The translations under genes were made by a program, and so were the position numbers. Of a stretch of 13,153 nucleotides of DNA, positions 7,160-13,153 are shown in pieces. The notes beneath the pieces were generated by a model. That model made no database searches. It was given only the letters and a program-made list of their open reading frames with translations, and was not told where the DNA came from. The stretch is from Tetragenococcus sp041859945. Its GTDB lineage: Bacteria > Bacillota > Bacilli > Lactobacillales > Enterococcaceae. Each line of letters opens with the position of its first letter. Within the stretch, counting starts at the first letter, position 1. The DNA is taken from NCBI GenBank assembly GCA_041859945.1, contig JBFLGC010000065.1:1-13153 (forward strand), given 5' to 3'.

Positions 7160-7360
7160 TCATTGATCCAGTAGTCACTGCAAAACATTCAGTTGTTGAA
7201 CACCTTCATTATCATCGCTAGCTCCGATTTCATCAAAAGTCAATAAATAGCGTGGATAAGCATCCTTTAGTTTCGAAAAAGGTCTTAATTCTCGAGCTAA
7301 TGTTTTGGGATCAAGGACACTTGCAGCTACTTGATAATAAACAGATATTTTGTAGTATTC
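7160..7360 (-). pseudogene. 3' remnant of a DUF4143-type AAA ATPase gene
   Basis: Read on the minus strand from about 7357, the frame gives YYKISVYYQVAAS, then DPKTLARELRPF, KDAYPRYLLTFDEIG and NEGVQQLNVLQ, stop, LLDQ, stop. The order (E/V)YYQV, REL, DxYPKxLLTxD, NGI, WLL is the hallmark C-terminus of the AAA_14/DUF4143 ATPases. In those proteins the last motif has Trp where this frame has TGA (7175-7177), so a Trp codon has become a stop 12 bases before the probable original stop (7160-7162). Nothing upstream of about 7360 belongs to the family: the frame runs into a TAG (7364-7366) inside a palindrome. At most about 60 residues of a protein of roughly 400 remain, so it is a non-functional fragment. 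The AraC gene begins just beyond. Family recognition is from memory of the motif pattern, not a search. Confidence 0.72.
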
Positions 7361-7412
7361 ATACTACAAATAGACTCTATTTCATAATTTTGTAGTATGA
7401 ATACTATAAAAT
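7349..7412. repeat. Cluster of three palindromes between the ATPase remnant and the AraC gene
   Basis: Palindrome 1 has 10-bp perfect arms TTTGTAGTAT (7349-7358) and ATACTACAAA (7361-7370) around TC. Palindrome 2 is AAATAGA-C-TCTATTT (7368-7382). Palindrome 3 repeats TTTGTAGTAT (7389-7398), then GA, then ATACTATAAA (7401-7410) with one mismatch, extended by two pairs outwards. The two outer palindromes share a 10-bp direct repeat at a 40-bp interval. No T-run follows, so a simple terminator for the AraC gene is unlikely. They may be old operators or a small mobile-element scar at the edge of the deleted ATPase gene. Confidence 0.75.
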
Positions 7413-7414
7413 CA

Positions 7415-8407
7415 TCATTTGCGATTTTTTTGCCGGTACTCTCTTGGTGACATTTGAAAAGTTTGGCGAAAAATTTTATAAAAATAAGAAGGGTTCTCAT
7501 AACCGATCTTTAGAGAAATCTCCTCAATAGCTGCACTGGTGTAGGATAAATACCCCGCTGCCGCATTGACACGCTGCAGATGTACTAATTTCATGAAGGA
7601 TAAACCTGTTTGCTTTTTGAGATAGGCGGACAAATAATTGGGATTAAAGCTAAACGCGTCTGCCATTTCCGGCAAAGTGATCTGTGCATAATTTTTTTCG
7701 ATGTAAAGAAGCATCGCTAAGAGATCGGTCCTTGCTTGCTTTTTGATTTGAACTTGTGACTTGTTCTCACTGGCCGACCTTAATAAGCGGGTGAACAAGG
7801 TTAAAATTTCCAAATGGATCAGCTGATCTGTTTGGACCTTAGGAAAATAATATTCTTGCAAAAAATCTTCGACCAAACTTTTCACTTTAGCTTCTTTACC
7901 AGTATGAAACAAACAATAGCTCTCTTCACTTGCTTTTTCATTTGCTAGTAAGGAAAATAGCAAAGTCGAAATAGGTTGTGTTTCATTTCGCATAAAGCCG
8001 AAGTCATTCAGAGAAAAAGCGGAATCTTTCAAAGCCAAGTTGATCACGATCGAATCAGCAGCGATGGGATCGATTTTATGGACGGTCTTGTTACCGATCA
8101 TAATGATCTCATTTTCTTTCACTGCGATCGTTTCAGATTTCGTATGCATAATGAACTCACCCTTGATCGGAATCGACAACTCGAGGTAGTCATGGATATG
8201 GTAGGGAATATAGGAAGTGACCGGTTGGACTGAAAGCGAAATCGAATGCGGATCGACTTCTAAAGAGCTATCAAAAGTATAAAAGAATTCATAAATCGGT
8301 TCCTGTAAAAGTTGGCCTACTACTTTAGGTCGCATAGTTGGCCGCAATTCGGCCCAATTTCTAGGGCGATTATTTCGACATAAAATTTCTAACAATTCCT
8401 CTGGCAT
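7415..8407 (-). CDS. AraC-family transcriptional regulator, likely controller of the divergent glycosidase operon
   Basis: 330 aa. A cupin-like sugar-binding region lies at about residues 58-125 (SYIPYHIHDYLELSIPIKGEF and KENEIIMIGNKTVHKI), followed by a helical linker. A C-terminal double helix-turn-helix domain lies at about 228-328. The first HTH is around ITLPEMADAFSFNPNYLSAY, and the second holds IEEISLKIGYENPSYFYKIFRQ and ends in MSPREYRQ, the classic AraC signature. The ATG at 8407 has AGGGAG 10 bases upstream. Being divergent from the GH3-GH78 operon with about 136 bases between starts, it most likely activates that operon when a glycoside-derived sugar is bound, and may regulate itself. 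The inducer is not shown by the sequence. The length and layout match other AraC regulators of glycoside use. Confidence 0.9.
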   Translation of the reverse strand: MPEELLEILCRNNRPRNWAELRPTMRPKVVGQLLQEPIYEFFYTFDSSLEVDPHSISLSVQPVTSYIPYHIHDYLELSIPIKGEFIMHTKSETIAVKENEIIMIGNKTVHKIDPIAADSIVINLALKDSAFSLNDFGFMRNETQPISTLLFSLLANEKASEESYCLFHTGKEAKVKSLVEDFLQEYYFPKVQTDQLIHLEILTLFTRLLRSASENKSQVQIKKQARTDLLAMLLYIEKNYAQITLPEMADAFSFNPNYLSAYLKKQTGLSFMKLVHLQRVNAAAGYLSYTSAAIEEISLKIGYENPSYFYKIFRQTFQMSPREYRQKNRK

Positions 8408-8439
8408 TTACTTATTCTCCCTTGGTTATTCTTTCTTTT

Positions 8440-8445
8440 ATTTTA
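8440..8445 (-). promoter_or_regulatory. Putative extended -10 of the AraC regulator promoter
   Basis: TAAAAT preceded by TGG on the minus strand, about 33 bases upstream of the AraC ATG at 8407. No convincing -35 box is present, which is acceptable for an extended -10 or an activator-dependent promoter. Weak call. Confidence 0.35.
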
Positions 8446-8459
8446 CCAATAAATCTTTG

Positions 8460-8485
8460 AAATGAACATAAAATAGATTTCATTT
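8460..8485. promoter_or_regulatory. Inverted repeat in the divergent promoter region (candidate regulator site)
   Basis: AAATGAA (8460-8466) and TTCATTT (8479-8485) are perfect inverted arms with a 12-base spacer. It sits just upstream of the predicted -35 box of the glycosidase operon and just upstream of the AraC -10 box, where a shared regulator would bind. AraC proteins usually prefer direct repeats. ATAGA recurs at 8473 and 8490, 17 bases apart, as an alternative. Both signals are short, so chance is possible. Confidence 0.35.
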
Positions 8486-8490
8486 AACGA

Positions 8491-8520
8491 TAGACCTTTA
8501 CTTACCTTAAGTGATACACT
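8491..8520 (+). promoter_or_regulatory. Promoter of the GH3-GH78 glycosidase operon
   Basis: TAGACC (8491-8496) and TACACT (8515-8520) are 18 bases apart, and TGA before the -10 makes an extended -10. The GGAGGG ribosome binding site follows at 8531-8536. The poor -35 match fits a promoter that needs an activator such as the divergent AraC protein. Confidence 0.5.
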
Positions 8521-8543
8521 AACTTAGAATGGAGGGATTTCTC

Positions 8544-10238
8544 ATGGATCTTACTCAAAAACCTTATAATTTAACAATGGCAGAAAGTAAAAAAATACGA
8601 GCACAAGTAGCGTCTTTATCGCTCGATGAAAAAATTGGTCAACTTTTTTTTGTGATTGGTCAAGAAGCAGCCAATCTGCCGCGCTTTATCAAAAAATATC
8701 AGCCAGGTGGCTTGATGTACCGGCCCGATACAGCCAAAAATATTGCCGCAAAAACAAAACTTGCTCAAAAACTCAGCCCGATCCCGCCTTTTTTAGCGGC
8801 TAATCTAGAGTCTGGCGGCAATGGCCTTTTGACAGATGGGACCTGGGTCAGTCTGCCCCTAGGGATCGCGGCGACAAATGATTCCCAAAATGCCTACCAA
8901 TTAGGTGCGATCTCTGGTCAAGAAGCAGCCCAAGTCGGTGGCAATATGGCTTTTGCACCGATCGCCGATATCGACATGAATTTTAGAAATCCCATTACCA
9001 ACACGCGAACTTTTGGGAGTGATCCAAAGCAAGTCTTAAAAATGGTTCAAGCTCAAATCAGGGGCCTGAATGAAAAGCAGGTGATCCCCGTCATCAAACA
9101 TTTTCCTGGCGATGGTGTGGATGAACGCGATCAACATCTGGTAGCTTCCGTTAACTCCCTCTCAAAAGAGGCCTGGATGAATAGTTTTGGCCATAATTAT
9201 CGCCAATTGATCGAAGCCGGCGCACCTGTTTTTATGATCGGTCATATCATGCAACCAGCCTGGGAGCGCTTTTTACAACCAGAGATCAAAGATAGTGAAT
9301 TACGCCCTGCTTCTTCTTCCAAGCCTTTGATCGCTGGTTTGTTGCGTGAGGTATTGGGATTTCAAGGCTTGGCGATCACCGATGCGACACCGATGATCGG
9401 TTATAATGTCGCTTTACCACGCGAAGAACTTTTGCCAGCAACGATCAATGCCGGCATCGATATGATCCTATTCAATAAAAATATCGATGAAGATATCCAT
9501 TTTATCAAAAAAGCCATTGCTAACGGTATTCTGTCAATGACACGCGTCGATGAAGCTGTCACGCGGATTTTAGCAACTAAAGTCTCACAAAAGATCATGA
9601 CAATAGAGGGCCAAGCACGGCGCCAGATCCCCAATGAGCCCACGATCGATTTTGCAAGTCATCAAGCAACAGCGGCAACTATTGCGGATCAAGCAGTGAC
9701 TTTAGTCAAAGATCATGACCAAATACTACCGCTCACACCAGAGAAATACCCCCATCTGCGTTTAGTTGTCTTAGGCGATCACAACGATGGTGGTTTTAAT
9801 GAGGGTGGTTCGGTGACCGCTTTGTTTCAAGCAGGTTTAGAAAAAATGGGCTTTACGGTTTCTTTATATGATCACAATCAGCTCGATTTTCACGAGATTT
9901 TTGAAGAGGGCGTGGCCGATTTGCAGGAAAAATTCGACCTATGTCTCTATGTCGCTAATGTAGAGACTGCCAGCAACCAGACCACGACCCGCCTCGACTG
10001 GATCCACTTAATGGCCGCTGATGCTCCTTGGTTCATGAAGTCAATCCCGACCGTCTTTGTTTCGACCGCTAACCCCTATCATTTATTTGATATTCCAGCT
10101 ATTTCGACCTATATCAATGCCTACACAGGCAATCCTGTGACAGTCCAAGCTGTTTTGGAAAAACTGAGTGGACAGACAGAGTTTTTAGGCAAAAGTCCTG
10201 TCGATCCATTCTGCGGTGATTTTACGACAAAATTATAG
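8544..10238 (+). CDS. Glycoside hydrolase family 3, NagZ-type beta-N-acetylhexosaminidase-like, cytoplasmic
   Basis: 564-aa enzyme predicted to remove a beta-linked terminal sugar, most likely a HexNAc. A TIM-barrel GH3 N-domain covers about residues 20-345. The nucleophile is Asp280 in LAITDATPM. The loop KHFPGDGVDERDQHL carries Asp196-x-His198, matching the Asp-His acid/base dyad known from NagZ-type GH3 enzymes. The usual KHFPGHG reads KHFPGDG here, a variant I believe is shared by a subgroup. A GH3 C-domain follows from about 365 (ADQAVTLVKDHDQILPL). No signal peptide, so it acts on imported or internal substrates. The ATG at 8544 is chosen because GGAGGG is 7 bases upstream. The frame also opens at 8529, but that ATG overlaps this ribosome binding site. 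It is followed after 15 bases by the GH78 gene in one operon. The exact substrate is inferred: phosphorolysis, as in some NagZ relatives with an Asp-His pair, is also possible. Confidence 0.87.
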   Translation: MDLTQKPYNLTMAESKKIRAQVASLSLDEKIGQLFFVIGQEAANLPRFIKKYQPGGLMYRPDTAKNIAAKTKLAQKLSPIPPFLAANLESGGNGLLTDGTWVSLPLGIAATNDSQNAYQLGAISGQEAAQVGGNMAFAPIADIDMNFRNPITNTRTFGSDPKQVLKMVQAQIRGLNEKQVIPVIKHFPGDGVDERDQHLVASVNSLSKEAWMNSFGHNYRQLIEAGAPVFMIGHIMQPAWERFLQPEIKDSELRPASSSKPLIAGLLREVLGFQGLAITDATPMIGYNVALPREELLPATINAGIDMILFNKNIDEDIHFIKKAIANGILSMTRVDEAVTRILATKVSQKIMTIEGQARRQIPNEPTIDFASHQATAATIADQAVTLVKDHDQILPLTPEKYPHLRLVVLGDHNDGGFNEGGSVTALFQAGLEKMGFTVSLYDHNQLDFHEIFEEGVADLQEKFDLCLYVANVETASNQTTTRLDWIHLMAADAPWFMKSIPTVFVSTANPYHLFDIPAISTYINAYTGNPVTVQAVLEKLSGQTEFLGKSPVDPFCGDFTTKL

Positions 10239-10253
10239 AAAGGAATTAAATCC

Positions 10254-13043
10254 ATGCGCATTACAAATATTTTAGTCAACCATATGCACGAACCACTTGG
10301 TTTTCAATTTAATGATCTGCGGATCGAATTTGTGATCGAAGCAGATCACTATGAATCTTTGGAAAAACAGTTACTGATTTGGGAAGATACCGATTTTAAA
10401 CCGCTTGTTTATGATTCACAGAGGATCGCTTATGATACAAATTTTTTCGACGTTGCTTTAAACTTACGACCGCGGACTCGCTATCGCGTAGAAGTGATTT
10501 GTTATACCGCTGATCAAAAAAAATATCAGTCCCACACCTTTTTTGAGACGGGCAAAATGAACGAGACTTTCACTGCTGATTGGATTGGAAATGTTGACAA
10601 AACGATTCAAAATACGTTGTTTAAAAAAAACTTTTCGATCGATAAAGAAATCGCCACAGCACGGCTTTACATGACTGGTTTGGGGGTCTATGAAAGCTAT
10701 TTAGATGGTCAAAAAACAAGTGATGAGTATTTAGCGCCAGGCATTACGGCTTACGACCAGTGGATCCAAGTGCAAACGTATGATGTCACAGAACAGTTAA
10801 AAACAGCAGGTACCCACGATTGGCTGATTTCAACAGGCGACGGTTGGTACAAAGGGACGATCGGTTTTGATGGGGGCCAAAAAAATATCTATGGTGATCA
10901 ACAACAGACCATTGCTGAACTTCATTTGTCCTTCACAGACGGGACGACCAAAGTGATCCCTACAAATGAAACTTGGCTAACCACTAGTGGAAAAGTCACC
11001 CATTCTGGCATTTATTACGGCGAAGATCTAGATGACACCTTAGTAGTCAGCCACTGGCAACCCGTTGTGAAGCTTGCGACCGATAAAAGGTTACTAAAAG
11101 ATCGGCTCAGCTTGCCCATCAAGAAAATGGAACAATTATCTGTCCAAGCAATCCTTGACACGCCCTGTCATGAACAAGTGCTCGACTTTGATCAAAACCA
11201 AGCCGGCTGGTTTGAATTTTACAATCGTGAGCCTAAAGGAACGAAGTTGGTTTTTCAAGTCGGAGAAATTTTACAAGCGGGTAATTTTTATCGTGACAAT
11301 CTTCGTGAAGCCAGGGCTAGTTTTGTCTATACTTCAGACGGCGAAGAAAAATGGGTCCGACCTCACTTTACGTATTTTGGCTATCGTTATGTCAAAGTGA
11401 CTGGAAATACTTTGCCCTTACAAGCTCAAGATTTTAAAGCTTGCGTTTTGTATTCAGCCATGCCCACAACCGGTGCCATCCATACCGATGACCCAAAAGT
11501 GAATCGACTTTTCCAAAATATTTTATGGAGTCAAAAAAGCAACTTTTTTGATAGCCCCACTGACTGTCCGCAACGCGATGAACGTCTAGGCTGGACCGGC
11601 GACGCTACGATTTTTTCGAAGACCGCCGCACTAAATATGGCTGTTTTTGCTTTCTTTAAAAAATACATGCAAGATGTGGCTATTGAGCAAGAGCTTCACG
11701 AGGGACGACCGACTATGTATGCGCCAGCTTTTGGCAACAAGGAAGGAGGGCCTGCGATCTGGGGCGATGCCGCTACTATGATTCCTTGGCATATGTATCA
11801 AGCTTATGGTGATCCAGCAATTTTAAAACAGAATTATCAACAAATGAAAGCCTGGGTAAACTGGGTGAGCCAGCAAGCTGACAGCGATCATCTTTGGACC
11901 AAGAGCTTTCAATTTGGTGATTGGCTAGCTCTAGATAATGAAAATCCAGCTTTGCCGACCGGGAAAACAGATGAAGCCTTCATTGCTACGACCTATTACT
12001 TTGCTTCCAGTCAAATCGTGGCCCAAACCGCTGAATTACTGGGTCATGCCGAAGATGCCGACTATTACAGGACCCTTGCTAGGCAAATCAAGGCAGCCAT
12101 AAAAGCCGAATATATCACTGCCAAAGGTCGCGTGGCCCTTGATACCCAAACGGCCTATGCTTTGACCTTGGCCTTTGATCTTGTTTCGGCAGACCAACGT
12201 TCACGAGTAGTGGAAGATTTAGTGAACCGGCTAAAAAAAGATAAGAATCATTTAAAAACTGGCTTTGTCGGCACAGCTTTTATCTGCAAAGTTTTATCAG
12301 AATATGGCCAACATAAACTAGCTACCAAGATTTTCTTGCAAGCAGATCTACCAAGTTGGCTATACGCTGTCGACCAAGGCGCTACCACTGTATGGGAACG
12401 CTGGGATTCCGTTGAACCGGATGGCAAAATGAATCCTGAAGGCATGAATTCGCTCAACCACTACAGTATCGGCGCCATCATGGAATGGGCTTATACCTAC
12501 TTACTGGGCATCCATGACCATACACCTGGCTATAAAAAAGTGACTTTCGCACCAAAATTTGATCGACGTCTGAAAAATGTCCAAGGACATTTTGATACTC
12601 CCTATGGCCGACTAGCCATTCTTTATCAAATCGAAAGCGATGAACAACATACTATAAAAATTTCTTTGGATATCCCTTTCGGCATGACCGTCACGGTAGA
12701 TTTACCTCGAATCAAAAAAGTACTCGTCAATAAAAAACAATTCTTTGGCCGCTTTGAATTAACTTGTGGTCACTATGAAATTTCTTATCGGCCAACCAAA
12801 GATTACATTGAACACTACCATGTTCAAACACCAATTGCTGAAATTTTAGCGGATCCAGCATTAGTAGAGCAGATCCGTATGATCGACCCAATAGTAGATT
12901 TTTTTGAGCAAGATCCCAACGCGAAAGACATTTTTGGTGGACAAACATTGCGCCAACTGGCTGCCAATTTGCCGTTTATTACTATCTCTGAAGAACATTT
13001 AGAAAAAATCGAAAAATTATTAGCAGAAACTAGTATTCCCTAG
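10254..13043 (+). CDS. Alpha-L-rhamnosidase, glycoside hydrolase family 78
   Basis: 929-aa cytoplasmic enzyme that hydrolyses terminal alpha-L-rhamnose from glycosides. Layout: N-terminal beta domains to about residue 400 (including WIG and FKKNFSI, LYMTGLGVYESYLDGQ), an (alpha/alpha)6 barrel at about 405-755, and a C-terminal beta domain at about 756-845. In the catalytic motif DCPQRDERLGWTGD (437-450), Glu443 is the expected general acid. Glu715 in TTVWERWDS is the likely base, 272 residues later, close to the spacing in characterised GH78 enzymes. NHYSIGAIMEW (735-745) is also typical. An extra tail (about 848-929, with TPIAEILADPAL and GGQTLRQLAANLPF) extends beyond the usual end. No signal peptide is seen. 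AAAGGA lies 9 bases before the ATG and the gene follows the GH3 gene by 15 bases. The stop lies 36 bases before the putative intron end at 13080. No clear terminator was found between them. Confidence 0.94.
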   Translation: MRITNILVNHMHEPLGFQFNDLRIEFVIEADHYESLEKQLLIWEDTDFKPLVYDSQRIAYDTNFFDVALNLRPRTRYRVEVICYTADQKKYQSHTFFETGKMNETFTADWIGNVDKTIQNTLFKKNFSIDKEIATARLYMTGLGVYESYLDGQKTSDEYLAPGITAYDQWIQVQTYDVTEQLKTAGTHDWLISTGDGWYKGTIGFDGGQKNIYGDQQQTIAELHLSFTDGTTKVIPTNETWLTTSGKVTHSGIYYGEDLDDTLVVSHWQPVVKLATDKRLLKDRLSLPIKKMEQLSVQAILDTPCHEQVLDFDQNQAGWFEFYNREPKGTKLVFQVGEILQAGNFYRDNLREARASFVYTSDGEEKWVRPHFTYFGYRYVKVTGNTLPLQAQDFKACVLYSAMPTTGAIHTDDPKVNRLFQNILWSQKSNFFDSPTDCPQRDERLGWTGDATIFSKTAALNMAVFAFFKKYMQDVAIEQELHEGRPTMYAPAFGNKEGGPAIWGDAATMIPWHMYQAYGDPAILKQNYQQMKAWVNWVSQQADSDHLWTKSFQFGDWLALDNENPALPTGKTDEAFIATTYYFASSQIVAQTAELLGHAEDADYYRTLARQIKAAIKAEYITAKGRVALDTQTAYALTLAFDLVSADQRSRVVEDLVNRLKKDKNHLKTGFVGTAFICKVLSEYGQHKLATKIFLQADLPSWLYAVDQGATTVWERWDSVEPDGKMNPEGMNSLNHYSIGAIMEWAYTYLLGIHDHTPGYKKVTFAPKFDRRLKNVQGHFDTPYGRLAILYQIESDEQHTIKISLDIPFGMTVTVDLPRIKKVLVNKKQFFGRFELTCGHYEISYRPTKDYIEHYHVQTPIAEILADPALVEQIRMIDPIVDFFEQDPNAKDIFGGQTLRQLAANLPFITISEEHLEKIEKLLAETSIP

Positions 13044-13079
13044 ATCATTTTTATTATCTACTTATTTTAGTGACTAATA

Positions 13080-13153
13080 ATCGAGTAGAGGGAAAAGTTA
13101 ATAACTTTTCGCCCCTCTCACACCACCACACGTACGGTTCCGTATGTGGCGGT
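13080..13153 (-). mobile_element. 3' end of a group II intron (domains V and VI), truncated by the window edge
   Basis: On the minus strand, 13153-13122 folds as ACCGCCACA/TGTGGTGGT (one G-T pair), then TACG-GAAC-CGTA with a two-base CG bulge on the 3' side. That is a domain V-like hairpin with a CGC triad candidate. GTGAGAGGGG follows. GAAAAGTT-ATT-AACTTTTC then forms a domain VI-like stem closed by GAGGG/CCCTC. The strand ends CTACTCGAT, with a possible branch-point A seven bases from the end, and the 3' splice site is near 13080. This wording (GGTGGTGTGAGAGG ... TACTCGAT) is familiar from bacterial group II introns carrying reverse transcriptases. The body and maturase gene would lie beyond the right edge. 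The GH78 gene is not interrupted. Class not assigned. Confidence 0.72.

Noticed and set aside
6982..7188. Longer 68-aa version of the small membrane peptide starting at 7188
   Set aside because: It would run through the -35/-10 promoter and the end of the ATPase remnant and has no ribosome binding site. The ATG at 7101 has a good one.
13044..13079. Terminator of the glycosidase operon
   Set aside because: Only TAGAT/ATCTA with a 10-base AT-rich loop is seen, too weak to call.

Overview
The window looks like chromosomal DNA of a low-GC Gram-positive lactic acid bacterium, most likely an Enterococcus or close relative. This rests on strong AAGGAG/GGAGG ribosome binding sites, TATAAT-like and extended -10 promoters, TTG starts, the gene families present and the overall base composition. 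The species cannot be named from the sequence alone. No rRNA or tRNA gene is visible.

Left part (1-5280, all minus strand). A two-gene ABC transporter operon (ATPase 4517-5218, then a giant permease 813-4508) starts from a promoter whose -10 box sits inside a perfect 11-bp inverted repeat. It ends at a strong hairpin terminator (779-810). The permease is a MacB/FtsX-type protein with about 450 residues of extracellular coiled coil between its first and second membrane segments. Downstream is a small two-helix membrane protein gene (81-627) that is frameshifted in a run of nine G. Removing one G restores a 181-aa protein, so it is either a phase-variable gene, a recent mutant or a sequence error.

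Middle part (5281-8407). A non-coding-looking block holds five 42-bp tandem repeats (5336-5545). It is followed by a minus-strand operon read from 7101 down to 5686: a 39-aa membrane peptide, an SH3-like/VanX-type M15 D,D-peptidase, and a 94-aa protein of unknown function started by TTG. Upstream of that operon lies the decayed 3' end of a DUF4143-type ATPase gene (7160-7360), cut off at a cluster of three palindromes (7349-7412).

Right part (7415-13043). An AraC-family regulator (minus) is divergent from a two-gene glycosidase operon (plus): a cytoplasmic GH3 enzyme with the Asp-x-His dyad of NagZ-type beta-N-acetylhexosaminidases, and a GH78 alpha-L-rhamnosidase with an extra C-terminal helical tail. 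Together they form a likely sugar-inducible module for removing beta-hexosaminyl or beta-glycosyl and alpha-rhamnosyl residues from small glycosides inside the cell. The last 74 bases (13080-13153) look like the 3' end (domains V and VI) of a group II intron on the minus strand, whose body lies outside the window.

Nothing here amounts to a clearly new defence or biosynthetic system. The best leads are the G-tract switch, the coiled-coil ABC permease with its palindromic promoter, the repeat block, the palindrome cluster at a gene remnant, and the paired HexNAc/rhamnose glycosidases.
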